Shown here piece after piece: positions 8,987 to 16,441 of a stretch of 32,738 nt of DNA. The translations under genes and the position numbers were made by a program. This DNA is from Monoglobus sp964617455 (lineage in GTDB: Bacteria > Bacillota > Clostridia > Monoglobales > Monoglobaceae). The stretch covers positions 1 through 32,738 of the forward strand of contig CAZTYF010000020.1 of the NCBI GenBank assembly GCA_964617455.1. The letters are read 5' to 3'. The notes below the pieces were generated by a model. That model saw nothing but the letters and a program-made list of their open reading frames with translations. It did not search any database and had not been told where the DNA came from. How positions within the stretch are numbered: the first letter of the stretch is position 1; every line of letters begins with the position of its first letter.

Positions 8987-9478
8987 ATGAACGCAAAAGG
9001 TAAAGTGCACAAGTATCTTGACAATGTCGACACGGATGTCATAATTCCCGCCCGCTATTTGAATTCCTCCGAGCCCTCCGAGCTGGCGGCCCACTGTATG
9101 GAGGATATCGACAAGGATTTTGTAGACACGGTTAAGCCGGGGGACATCATCGTTGCAAGGAACAACTTCGGCTGCGGCTCTTCAAGAGAGCATGCCCCCA
9201 TTGCCATAAAGGCGTCGGGTGTGGGCTGCGTAATTGCCGCAACCTTTGCCAGAATTTTCTATCGCAATGCCATAAACATCGGCCTTCCCATTATGGAGTG
9301 CCCGGAAGCTGCGGAGAATATTGCCGATGGGGATGATGTGGAAGTCGATTTCGATACGGGAATTATCAAAGATATTACCACCGGAAAAGAGTTCAAAGCG
9401 GAGCCCTTCCCGGAGTTTATAAAAGACATTATCAACAAAAACGGGTTGATGAACTCCATAAAGGACTCGGTGAAATAA
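8987..9478 (+). CDS. leuD: 3-isopropylmalate / citramalate dehydratase, small subunit
   Basis: Small swivel-domain subunit that completes the LeuC active site. Conserved segments are YLDNVDTDVIIPARYL at the N-terminus and NNFGCGSSREHAP, which binds substrate. At 163 residues it matches the short LeuD type that pairs with a 420-residue LeuC. The frame can be extended six codons upstream to 8969, but AGGAG at 8974-8978 places the start at the ATG at 8987, with 8 bases of spacing. 27 bases separate it from leuC. Confidence 0.94.
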   Translation: MNAKGKVHKYLDNVDTDVIIPARYLNSSEPSELAAHCMEDIDKDFVDTVKPGDIIVARNNFGCGSSREHAPIAIKASGVGCVIAATFARIFYRNAINIGLPIMECPEAAENIADGDDVEVDFDTGIIKDITTGKEFKAEPFPEFIKDIINKNGLMNSIKDSVK

Positions 9479-9516
9479 TCACTTGCAAATATTTGATTTG
9501 AAAGGAAAAAGCGAAA

Positions 9517-10596
9517 ATGAATATTAAATTAGCGGTAGTGAAGGGGGACGGAATCGGCCCCGAGATTATAGCGGAGGCGGAGAAAGTTCTCGACAGAATC
9601 GGCGAAAAATACGGCCACAGGTTTGAATATACCGACATATTGGCGGGAGGCTGCGCCATTGACGAGACGGGTGTGCCCCTTCCGGAGGAGTCCGTAAAAA
9701 TCGCAAAGGCTTCCGACTCGGTTCTTTTGGGAGCGGTGGGCGGCCCCAAGTGGGACACCCTGCCCGGCCACTTGAGGCCGGAGCGGGCGCTGCTGGGACT
9801 CAGGTCGGAGCTGGGCCTTTTTGCCAATATAAGACCGGCCAAACTCCACGACGCCTTGGCGGGAGCCTGTCCCCTGAAACCCGAAATTTCAAAAGGCGGC
9901 CTTGACCTTGTTATAGTTCGCGAACTCACCGGCGGCCTCTATTTCGGAGACAGAGGCAGGAGAAACGAGAGCACCGGAGACGAGGAAGCCTATGATGAGC
10001 TTAAATATTCCGTAAGCGAAATCAGAAGAATAGGCAAGGTGGCATTTGACCTTGCCATGAAACGGGACAGAAAAAAAGTCACCAGCGTGGACAAGGCCAA
10101 TGTTATCGAAACCTCCCGCCTGTGGAGAGAGACCATGCATGAACTGGCCAAGGAATATCCCGAAGTTGAATATTCCGATATGCTGGTGGACAACTGCGCC
10201 ATGCAGTTGGTGAGAAATCCCGGTCAGTTTGATGTTATCGTGACGGAGAATATGTTCGGAGATATTTTGTCCGATGAGGCCAGTATGACGACGGGCTCCA
10301 TAGGAATGCTCCCCTCCTCGTCTTTGGGAGAGACCTCAAGGGGAATGTATGAGCCCATTCACGGCAGTGCCCCGGACATAGCGGGAAAGAATATGGCAAA
10401 TCCCATTGCCACGATTTTGTCCTGTGCCATGATGCTCAGAGACAGCTTCAATCTGACGGAAGAGGCCAAGAACATCGAAGATGCCGTAACACGGGTATTA
10501 AATGACGGATACAGAACCGGTGATATTATGGACGAGGGCGGCTTGCTCTTGGGTACCAAAGAAATGGGAGATATGATCTGCCGTTATATCGGCTGA
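9517..10596 (+). CDS. leuB: 3-isopropylmalate dehydrogenase (also methylmalate dehydrogenase role likely)
   Basis: NAD-dependent beta-decarboxylating dehydrogenase, 359 residues. Family hallmarks are the N-terminal VVKGDGIGPEI, the substrate segment LRSELGLFANIRPAKL, the catalytic-region VRELTGGLYFG, VDNCAMQLVRNPGQFDVIVTENMFGDILSDE with the Mg-binding aspartates, and HGSAPDIAGK for NAD+. In the citramalate route the same enzyme oxidises 3-methylmalate to 2-oxobutyrate; this role is inferred from cimA in the operon. The ATG at 9517 follows GAAAGGA. The DUF624 gene starts 24 bases after its stop. Confidence 0.95.
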   Translation: MNIKLAVVKGDGIGPEIIAEAEKVLDRIGEKYGHRFEYTDILAGGCAIDETGVPLPEESVKIAKASDSVLLGAVGGPKWDTLPGHLRPERALLGLRSELGLFANIRPAKLHDALAGACPLKPEISKGGLDLVIVRELTGGLYFGDRGRRNESTGDEEAYDELKYSVSEIRRIGKVAFDLAMKRDRKKVTSVDKANVIETSRLWRETMHELAKEYPEVEYSDMLVDNCAMQLVRNPGQFDVIVTENMFGDILSDEASMTTGSIGMLPSSSLGETSRGMYEPIHGSAPDIAGKNMANPIATILSCAMMLRDSFNLTEEAKNIEDAVTRVLNDGYRTGDIMDEGGLLLGTKEMGDMICRYIG

Positions 10597-10620
10597 GATT
10601 CGAAACGGAGTTGTTAGTTT

Positions 10621-11580
10621 ATGGGAATTTTTAACAGAGATTACAGCAAGCCCGGAAAAGGCGTGGACGAGTCCGGAGAAGGCAGCGAGGGCGTTGTTCT
10701 CTTTTTTGAGATATACATTCGCAAGTTCTGGAAGCTTATTCAGGTAAACTTGCTGTTTTGCCTTGCCAACATCCCCGCATTCCTGATAATTTTTTTCCTG
10801 AGCGGCGTGTTCTCAAATGCGGTGTTCGGGTCTTTCCCGGATCAGATTGCCGAAATAGCGGGCCTGTCCGCCCCGGATTTCGGCAATCCCGATTATCTGT
10901 TTGTGTATCGGGCCGTTGACGTGGGAATTCGGGCGGCAGTCACCATCCTGTTTATCACCTTTTGGGGTTCGGGTCCTGCCTATGCCGCCATGCATTATGT
11001 GGTGCGCAACTATTCAAGAGAGGAGCATTCCTTTATCCTGAGCGATTTTTGGGATGCAATCAAAGATAACTTCAAACAGTCACTCATTGTGTTCCTGTTT
11101 GACATAATCTTCATGTTCCTGTTCTTCTATGGCGTGTTTTTCTATTCGTCTCGGCAGGGAATTCTCAAATATGCCAAATATTTGGTATACTCCATATTTG
11201 CCTTTTATACCGTGTCCCACCTGTTTGTGTACCCCTTGATGGTCCGCTATCGGTTGAAATTCACGCAGCTCATCAAAAATGCGGCTCTGTTTGCCATAGC
11301 AAGCCTGCCCTATTGCATTTTTGTGATTATCATTTTGGCGGTGCTGACCGTAGGGATTTGGTACCTGGCCATATTTGTGCTCGGAGGAACGGCAATGACC
11401 ACGATTTTGGCCGTATATGTGGTGGCGGAACTTGTGATACTTTCCTCCACCTGTGCCTTTATAATCAGCTTCAATGCGGAGCGGATGATAAAGCGGCATA
11501 TGGATGAGGGCGCGGTGGTTGAAGAAAAGCCAGTTTTTGAAAAAAACACCGAGCCGGAAAACCCTCGAAAGCTCTACTGA
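10621..11580 (+). CDS. DUF624 (YesL-like) integral membrane protein
   Basis: A 319-residue protein whose N-terminal layout, a short FNRDYSKPGKG stretch then a first helix after KFWKLIQVNL, is that of the DUF624/YesL family. I count about five to six hydrophobic segments: around 40-60, 100-120, 155-175, 190-205, 230-260 and 265-285. The C-terminus is charged and cytoplasmic-looking. The function of the family is unknown; members often sit near carbohydrate transport genes. CGGAG at 10606-10610 is 10 bases before the ATG. It follows leuB by 24 bases with no terminator between, so it is probably the last gene of the leu operon, though a link to branched-chain metabolism is not established. Confidence 0.8.
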   Translation: MGIFNRDYSKPGKGVDESGEGSEGVVLFFEIYIRKFWKLIQVNLLFCLANIPAFLIIFFLSGVFSNAVFGSFPDQIAEIAGLSAPDFGNPDYLFVYRAVDVGIRAAVTILFITFWGSGPAYAAMHYVVRNYSREEHSFILSDFWDAIKDNFKQSLIVFLFDIIFMFLFFYGVFFYSSRQGILKYAKYLVYSIFAFYTVSHLFVYPLMVRYRLKFTQLIKNAALFAIASLPYCIFVIIILAVLTVGIWYLAIFVLGGTAMTTILAVYVVAELVILSSTCAFIISFNAERMIKRHMDEGAVVEEKPVFEKNTEPENPRKLY

Positions 11581-11658
11581 AAAACTCGGCAATCGGATAT
11601 AAACCGAGCGGGCCGGATGAAAATTTAAGAACTTTGCAATATTTTTGAGAGAAATGCC

Positions 11659-11687
11659 TTGACAGATTGGAGCCGAACAGTTATAAT
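11659..11687 (+). promoter_or_regulatory. Promoter of rpsU
   Basis: TTGACA (11659-11664) and TATAAT (11682-11687), both exact consensus, with the optimal 17-base spacer. The start of transcription should be near 11694, about 59 bases before rpsU. An extra TATAAT at 11724-11729 lies in the leader without a good -35. Confidence 0.85.
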
Positions 11688-11752
11688 TATCCGAGTAGAG
11701 TTTTGTGACTTCTAAGTGTATTTTTATAATACTCGGAGGGAGGGAAGAGATA

Positions 11753-11926
11753 ATGGCAGAAATCAGAGTTAAGGAAAACGAATCGCTGGACAGTGCCCTT
11801 CGCCGTTTCAAGCGTTCGTGCGCCAAGGCAGGTGTTATGTCCGAAGTCAGGAAGAGAGAGCACTACGAAAAGCCCAGCGTAAGACGAAAGAAGAAATCAG
11901 AGGCCGCAAGAAAGCGTAAATATTAA
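11753..11926 (+). CDS. rpsU: 30S ribosomal protein S21
   Basis: A 57-residue, very basic protein with the S21 signature: AEIRVKENESLDSALRRFKR at the N-terminus, then HYEKPSVRRKKKSEAARKRKY. S21 binds the 30S subunit near the anti-Shine-Dalgarno region and helps base pairing with mRNA. The ATG at 11753 follows a purine-rich GGAGGGAGGG site. The frame continues upstream to 11705, but that part lacks homology and sits before the ribosome binding site. It is a single-gene unit with its own consensus promoter and a strong downstream terminator. Confidence 0.97.
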   Translation: MAEIRVKENESLDSALRRFKRSCAKAGVMSEVRKREHYEKPSVRRKKKSEAARKRKY

Positions 11927-11997
11927 ACAGCGCAGCATTGATTCAAAAGCGCAGATATTGGTTTTCTGTTGTTGGCATTTCCCGCCGCAGGACGGCA

Positions 11998-12042
11998 AAC
12001 ATTCGGAGTGTGGTTTTAACTTTACGGATCACTCGGAATGTT
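11998..12042 (+). repeat. Imperfect 13-bp inverted repeat downstream of rpsU
   Basis: AACATTCGGAGTG (11998-12010) pairs with CACTCGGAATGTT (12030-12042), 12 of 13 positions matching, around a 19-base loop. It is followed by an A/T-rich stretch but no clean T run. It lies between rpsU and the rpsU terminator, so it would form a stem in the 3' untranslated region. Role unknown; possibly mRNA stability or a second, weaker terminator. Confidence 0.6.
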
Positions 12043-12060
12043 AATTTAATTAGATTATTG

Positions 12061-12105
12061 GGACCGCAAAAAGACCGAATGTTTCCTTTGCGGTCCTTTT
12101 GTTTT
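12061..12105 (+). terminator. Intrinsic terminator of rpsU
   Basis: A perfect 10-bp stem, GGACCGCAAA (12061-12070) with TTTGCGGTCC (12087-12096), closes a 16-base loop and is followed by TTTTGTTTT (12097-12105). It ends the rpsU transcript and separates it from yqeG. Confidence 0.9.
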
Positions 12106-12142
12106 AAAGTATTTAAAAACCACGCAGTGTTCGGAGGAAAAT

Positions 12143-12658
12143 ATGGGTAGGTTCAAAGACCGGTTTTTGCCCGATATCTATCTTGAAAGCATATATGACT
12201 TAGATGCGGCAGATCTGAAAAAAAGAGGTTTTGATATTGAGGCCATCATTTTCGACATAGACAACACCTTGGTGTCATACAACGAGCCTGTGGCACCCGA
12301 TATAACGGCGGATTTTTTCGAAAGGCTCAAAGACGAAAACATCAAGACCTACATTGTTTCAAACAACAACGAAACCCGGGTCAAAAAATTTGCCGAGTCT
12401 TTGGGCGTGTCCTATTATGCGGCGGCTCTGAAGCCTTTTAAAAAATATATGAAAAAAGCCTGTGCCGATATGGGAGTTGCCCCCGGCAAAACCCTTTTGG
12501 CGGGAGACCAGCTCTTTACGGATATATACGGAGGCAACAGAATGGGAATGCCCACCCTCTTGGTGAAGCCCGTGTCTCAATCGGATAAGGGTTTTGTGGG
12601 CCTGAAGCGCAAATTGGAAAAGTTGGTACTTAAGGGGGAGTCATTCCGTGAGCGTTGA
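12143..12658 (+). CDS. yqeG: YqeG family HAD-type phosphatase
   Basis: A 171-residue HAD superfamily IIIA protein. The catalytic motif is IIFDIDNTLV with nucleophile D38 and acid/base D40. Motif II is YIVSNNNE and the motif III/IV region is KTLLAGDQLFTDIYGGNRMGM. YqeG belongs to the TIGR01668 group, related to mitochondrial phosphatidylglycerophosphate phosphatase GEP4, so a phosphatase acting on a phospholipid or small phosphate ester is plausible but not shown for this organism. GGAGG at 12133-12137 precedes the ATG. The 3' end overlaps the next gene by 11 bases, which implies coupled translation. No strong promoter was found; a weak TTGCGG/TATTTA pair overlaps the rpsU terminator. Confidence 0.9.
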   Translation: MGRFKDRFLPDIYLESIYDLDAADLKKRGFDIEAIIFDIDNTLVSYNEPVAPDITADFFERLKDENIKTYIVSNNNETRVKKFAESLGVSYYAAALKPFKKYMKKACADMGVAPGKTLLAGDQLFTDIYGGNRMGMPTLLVKPVSQSDKGFVGLKRKLEKLVLKGESFRER

Positions 12659-13535
12659 ATTTGCACGGGAGAACAGAGCTTTGTTCGGACCCGGAGGCAA
12701 TTCGGATGATTTTTATAAATCGGGAGGCAAGTCGGTGTTTGATGTGCCCGACTGGCTTGAGAGCCACGGCCTTTTGGCTTATGAATATCAGTGCGGCAGA
12801 GGAGTGAAAATTTCGGAAGATGCGGCTCGGGACTTTGGGAAAATCGCCGCCGAGAAGAAAATCCGCCTTTCCATACACGCGCCCTACTATATCAGCTTGT
12901 CGTCCGTTGACCCGATAAAGCGGGAGCGGAGCATTGACTATATTATGGAGACTCTTGCCGCCGCCGACCGAATGGGTGCAGACCGTATAGTGGTCCATTC
13001 GGGCTCCTGCGGGCAAATAACCCGACGGGAAGCCCTTGAGCTGGCAGCCGACACTCTCGAACGGGCCATAGAAAGGGCAGATGCTGCGGGTTTTGGGCAT
13101 ATCGCAATCTGCCCCGAGACCATGGGAAGGGTCAAGCAGTTGGGAAATGTGGCCGAGGTGATAAAGCTGTGCCTTATCGACGAGCGGATGATACCCGCAA
13201 TCGATTTCGGCCATATAAACGCCCAATCTTTGGGCCGTTACAATACCAAAGAGGCCATAGGCGAAGTGTTCGATTTGATTTACAAAAAACTCGGCGCAGA
13301 GAGAGCGAAAAATTTCCACGGCCACTATTCAAGAATAGAATATACCAATGCGGGAGAAAAAAAGCATCATACCATGGCGGAGAGGGAGTTCGAACCCGAC
13401 TTTGAGCCCATTGGGGAGCTCATTGCGGAGAGAAGCCTGACTCCGAGAATTATTTGCGAGTCTGCGGGAACTCAAACCGCCGATGCCGTGGAGATGCAAA
13501 GAATATATTTAAATTACTCAGATAGGGAGAATTGA
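12648..13535 (+). CDS. Endonuclease IV-like TIM-barrel protein (sugar-phosphate isomerase/AP endonuclease superfamily)
   Basis: A 295-residue protein with the order of metal-binding residues seen in endonuclease IV (Nfo): H77 (IHAPYY), H117 (VHSGS), E157 (CPETMG), D186 and H189 (DFGHIN), H224 (NFHGHYS), H240 or H241 (KKHHTM) and E271 (CESAG). Nfo normally has an Asp in the DRHxxxG motif; here the aligned residue is Lys (KKHH), and the N-terminal region is divergent. It could therefore be a DNA-repair enzyme with altered metal binding or a different TIM-barrel hydrolase/isomerase. Start is GTG at 12648 after GGGGGAG, inside the end of yqeG. The M24 peptidase starts one base after its stop. Confidence 0.8.
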   Translation: MSVEFARENRALFGPGGNSDDFYKSGGKSVFDVPDWLESHGLLAYEYQCGRGVKISEDAARDFGKIAAEKKIRLSIHAPYYISLSSVDPIKRERSIDYIMETLAAADRMGADRIVVHSGSCGQITRREALELAADTLERAIERADAAGFGHIAICPETMGRVKQLGNVAEVIKLCLIDERMIPAIDFGHINAQSLGRYNTKEAIGEVFDLIYKKLGAERAKNFHGHYSRIEYTNAGEKKHHTMAEREFEPDFEPIGELIAERSLTPRIICESAGTQTADAVEMQRIYLNYSDREN

Positions 13536-13536
13536 T

Positions 13537-14601
13537 ATGACGAATTTATTTTCGGCTTTGAATTTAAAGTCCTCCGAGGGCATAATCCTCACCTCGCCTT
13601 ACAATATGCGGGCAGCGAGCGGCTTTTCCGGAGGAGAGGGATACGTGGTAATATCCGAGAAAAAGAACTATATAATCGTCGACTCAAGATATACGGGAAT
13701 TGCTTCCGAGGAGGCCTTCCGAGGATTTGAAGTGAGGGAATACGGACCGAGTGCACCTCTCGGGGAGATGCTTCGGGCCATTGCAAGAGAGCATGGCATG
13801 GAGCGCCTTGTCTTTGAGGACGGGTTCGTAACCGTGGCGGGCCTTGAAAAGCTGAAAAAATACCTGCCCGATGCGGAGTTTATCCCCGCCCGAAATAAGA
13901 TCGATATTCTGCGGACGATAAAGACAAAATCGGAACTTGAACTGATCGAAAAGGCGGAGCAAATCGGGATTGATGCCTTTAATTATGTCTTGGGATTGAT
14001 AAAACCCGGCGTTACCGAGTCCTATATTGCGGCGGAGCTTGAGTATTTTATGAAAAGTCACGGGGCGGAAAAAACCTCCTTCGATACAATTGTCCTAAGC
14101 GGAAGCAGGTGCGCCCTGCCCCACGGAAAGCCCGGGGAGAATATCATCGAGGAAAACGAGCCGGTGCTTATGGATTTCGGCTGTGTATACAAGGGATATT
14201 GCTCCGATATGACCAGGACCGTGGTTGCGGGAAAGGCAACGGAAGAGTTCAAGGAAATCTACTCTGTTGTCAAAGAAGCGCAAGAGGCGGGGCTTTCCGC
14301 CATAAAGCCCGGAGTTTTGGGAAGAGACGCGGACGCTGCCGCAAGAAGAGTCATCGAAGAGGGGGGATACGGGAAATATTTCGGCCACGCTTTGGGCCAT
14401 GGAGTCGGGATCTTGATTCATGAATTGCCCATACTCTCACCCAAAAGCGAGATAATACTGTCCCCGGGGATGGTGGTATCCTGTGAACCGGGCATATATA
14501 TCTATGGAAGAACCGGTGTCAGAATCGAGGATTTGGTGGTTGTGACGGAAGAGGGATGCAGAAATCTCACACCTCTGACCAAGGAATTGATTGAGCTTTG
14601 A
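13537..14601 (+). CDS. Xaa-Pro aminopeptidase (M24 family)
   Basis: Removes the N-terminal residue from peptides with proline at position two; acts in the cytoplasm with two metal ions. The N-terminal creatinase-like domain covers about 1-125 and the pita-bread catalytic domain 130-354. Metal ligands are visible: D213 (MDFG), D224 (CSDMTRT), H288 (GHALGHGVG), E317 (CEPGIY) and E331 (RIEDLV). The 354-residue length fits the short PepP/PepQ group common in Bacillota; in many genomes this gene precedes efp, which is not the case here. GGAG at 13526-13529 is 7 bases before the ATG. It converges on radC with only 17 bases between stop codons and no terminator-like hairpin. Confidence 0.93.
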   Translation: MTNLFSALNLKSSEGIILTSPYNMRAASGFSGGEGYVVISEKKNYIIVDSRYTGIASEEAFRGFEVREYGPSAPLGEMLRAIAREHGMERLVFEDGFVTVAGLEKLKKYLPDAEFIPARNKIDILRTIKTKSELELIEKAEQIGIDAFNYVLGLIKPGVTESYIAAELEYFMKSHGAEKTSFDTIVLSGSRCALPHGKPGENIIEENEPVLMDFGCVYKGYCSDMTRTVVAGKATEEFKEIYSVVKEAQEAGLSAIKPGVLGRDADAAARRVIEEGGYGKYFGHALGHGVGILIHELPILSPKSEIILSPGMVVSCEPGIYIYGRTGVRIEDLVVVTEEGCRNLTPLTKELIEL

Positions 14602-14618
14602 GCGGATTTTAAAGTTTT

Positions 14619-15311
14619 CTACTCCGAGGATTCACGAAAACTGTAGTATTCCGAGCCTGCGATAATAATGTGGTCATAGAGCTCAATCCCTTCTTCGGCA
14701 AGGGTGCGGCTTATCTCTTTTGTCAGTTCTCTGTCCGCCTCGCTGGGAAAGGCAATTCCGCTGGGGTGGTTGTGGCTCAGCAGCACATAGGATGCCCCGC
14801 ATTTAACCGCCTTGCGGAGAATATTGCCGATATTCACCGCAACGGAATCGAAGCTGTTGCTCTCAAAGTCTGTTTGATTTATTATACCGAGGGCGGAGCT
14901 TAAGTAGCACACAATGATACGCTCCTTGTCCGTGTCCCTATATTGAGAGAAGATGTAATCCTTCAGTTTTTGGGCGTTTTCCGCTTTTCGGCCGGCGGTC
15001 TTTGGGGCGTTTGCCCTCTCCGATGCGGCCACCGCTCTCAATGTCATGGGAAGAGAGGACAGGAATTTGGCTGCCGCAGGGCCCACACCGTCAACCGTAA
15101 CCAATTCTGCCGGGTCCGCCGTCAAAACCCCATAGGCGGAACCGAATTTTTTCGTCAGTTCTCGGGCAATCGGTCTCGTGTCTGCCCGGGGAATCACCGA
15201 ATACAGCATTATCTCCAACAGTTCGTCGTCGGACAAATTCTCAAAGCCGATTTTCTCGGCTTTTTCATACATTCTTTTTCTGTGCCCCTCGTGGCCCGTA
15301 GCGCCGCTCAC
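14619..15311 (-). CDS. radC: RadC family JAB/MPN-domain protein
   Basis: A 230-residue protein with the N-terminal UPF0758 region (GHRKRM, then LSDDELLEIMLY), a helix-hairpin-helix (VDGVGPAAAKFL, about 73-84) and a C-terminal JAMM metalloprotease-like motif SHNHPSG...EAD, with H180, H182 and D193 as zinc ligands. RadC was once linked to DNA repair, but its biochemical role is unproven. The start is a GTG at 15311 with only a weak GGTGA site; the N-terminus matches the family. It has its own consensus promoter and diverges from the mrp gene. Confidence 0.93.
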   Translation of the reverse strand: MSGATGHEGHRKRMYEKAEKIGFENLSDDELLEIMLYSVIPRADTRPIARELTKKFGSAYGVLTADPAELVTVDGVGPAAAKFLSSLPMTLRAVAASERANAPKTAGRKAENAQKLKDYIFSQYRDTDKERIIVCYLSSALGIINQTDFESNSFDSVAVNIGNILRKAVKCGASYVLLSHNHPSGIAFPSEADRELTKEISRTLAEEGIELYDHIIIAGSEYYSFRESSE

Positions 15312-15344
15312 AACAATTCACCGCCCAATCCGTTTCGTAATCCC

Positions 15345-15373
15345 ATTATAACAGCTTTAAATTTCGGTGTCAA
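15345..15373 (-). promoter_or_regulatory. Promoter of radC
   Basis: On the minus strand, TTGACA (15373-15368) and TATAAT (15350-15345) are exact consensus with a 17-base spacer. Transcription should begin near 15338, about 27 bases before the GTG start of radC. Confidence 0.8.
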
Positions 15374-15415
15374 GAGATGCCCCCTTGTCTGCATCGTGCC
15401 CGAGCAAATCCATTC

Positions 15416-15444
15416 TTGACAAAGGGGAAAATCGGTTGTATATT
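15416..15444 (+). promoter_or_regulatory. Promoter of the mrp gene
   Basis: TTGACA at 15416-15421 and TATATT at 15439-15444 with a 17-base spacer; a shifted TATTAT at 15441-15446 is an alternative -10. It lies about 70 bases upstream of the ATG and is divergent from the radC promoter, with 42 bases between the two -35 boxes. Confidence 0.7.
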
Positions 15445-15516
15445 ATATATGCGGCTACGGACCGCTGTTTAATATTTATAATCAAAAAATAAAACCATCG
15501 TCGGGAGGACGGAAAT

Positions 15517-16356
15517 ATGAGTGAAAATACCAATTGCACAAGCGATTGTTCTGCTTGCGGGGAGGATTGTCCTTCGAGAAAACAGGAGCAAAATTCATTT
15601 GAGGCCCGCCTAAATCCATTCAGCTCGGTCAAAAAGGTCGTGGCAGTGGTCAGCGGCAAAGGAGGAGTGGGCAAGTCCTCCGTGACTGCCCTGTTGGCTA
15701 CCGGGACTCAAAAGAGCGGTCGAAAAACCGCCGTGTTGGATGCGGATATTACGGGGCCGTCGATTCCAAAAGCTTTTGGAATAACCGAAAAGGTTATGGG
15801 CAGCGAGTTCGGAATTCTGCCTGAAAAGTCTCGGGGAGGAATTGACGTTATATCAATCAATCTCCTTCTCGAAGATGAGCGGGAGCCGGTCATATGGCGG
15901 GGCCCCGTTATAGCGGGAACGGTAAAACAGTTTTGGACGGATGTTTTTTGGGAAGATGAAGAAGTGATGTTTGTGGATATGCCTCCGGGTACGGGAGATG
16001 TGCCCCTCACGGTCTTTCAATCCCTGCCCGTTGATGGGATAATTGTCGTAACATCCCCTCAAGAGCTGGTCTCCATGATTGTTTCAAAGGCGGTCAAAAT
16101 GGCGGAGCTTATGAATATTCCCATAATAGGCCTTATAGAAAATATGAGTTATGTTAAGTGCCCCGATTGCGGCAAAAAGATAAATGTATTCGGGGAGAGC
16201 CACATTGACGAAATTGCAAGGGATAATGACATAAAAGTCCTCGATAAAATACCTCTGACCACCGAAATTGCCGAAGCCTGCGATATGGGCACAATTGAGG
16301 ACCTTCAGATAAATCCGGTCCCTAATGCCCTAAAAGCAATCGAAGACCTTTTGTAA
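15517..16356 (+). CDS. Mrp/NBP35 family iron-sulfur cluster carrier ATPase
   Basis: A 279-residue P-loop ATPase that assembles or carries Fe-S clusters. The deviant Walker A motif GKGGVGKSS lies at 47-55; FVDMPPGTGD (about 152-161) follows. The N-terminus has four cysteines (C7, C11, C14, C18) in the NBP35 pattern, and the subunit-bridging pair CPDC is at 215-218. GGGAGGA at 15503-15509 gives a well-spaced site for the ATG at 15517. It is a single-gene unit with its own promoter, ending in a hairpin shared with the convergent penicillin-binding protein gene. Confidence 0.93.
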   Translation: MSENTNCTSDCSACGEDCPSRKQEQNSFEARLNPFSSVKKVVAVVSGKGGVGKSSVTALLATGTQKSGRKTAVLDADITGPSIPKAFGITEKVMGSEFGILPEKSRGGIDVISINLLLEDEREPVIWRGPVIAGTVKQFWTDVFWEDEEVMFVDMPPGTGDVPLTVFQSLPVDGIIVVTSPQELVSMIVSKAVKMAELMNIPIIGLIENMSYVKCPDCGKKINVFGESHIDEIARDNDIKVLDKIPLTTEIAEACDMGTIEDLQINPVPNALKAIEDLL

Positions 16357-16388
16357 TCCCGATTAATATCACTATTTCGATAAAACAT

Positions 16389-16426
16389 AAAAAAAATGCG
16401 GCGGGCACATTTTTGTGTCCGCCGCA
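16389..16426 (-). terminator. Terminator of the penicillin-binding protein gene, shared with mrp
   Basis: A 13-bp stem (16397-16409 with 16414-16426, including one G-U pair) closes a TTTT loop. On the minus strand it is followed by eight T residues (complement of 16389-16396), a strong intrinsic terminator 16 bases after the stop codon of the minus-strand gene. On the plus strand the following sequence (GGGTTTGATTTT) is a weaker tail, so it may also end mrp transcripts. Confidence 0.9.
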
Positions 16427-16441
16427 GGGTTTGATTTTCCG

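Noticed and set aside
11584..11615. Short CTCGG/CCGAG inverted repeat after the DUF624 gene
   Set aside because: Only 5 bp with a 14-base loop and no T run; too weak to call a terminator.
11938..12150. Possible 70-residue protein after rpsU
   Set aside because: It crosses the inverted repeat and the rpsU terminator, lacks a ribosome binding site and has no recognisable similarity.
12630..13325. 231-codon minus-strand frame opposite the endonuclease-IV-like gene
   Set aside because: The plus-strand protein shows ordered metal-binding motifs; the antisense frame shows none.
15312..15516. Searched the radC-mrp gap for a riboswitch or small RNA
   Set aside because: Two divergent promoters and A/T-rich leader explain the space; no stable multi-stem fold is evident by eye.
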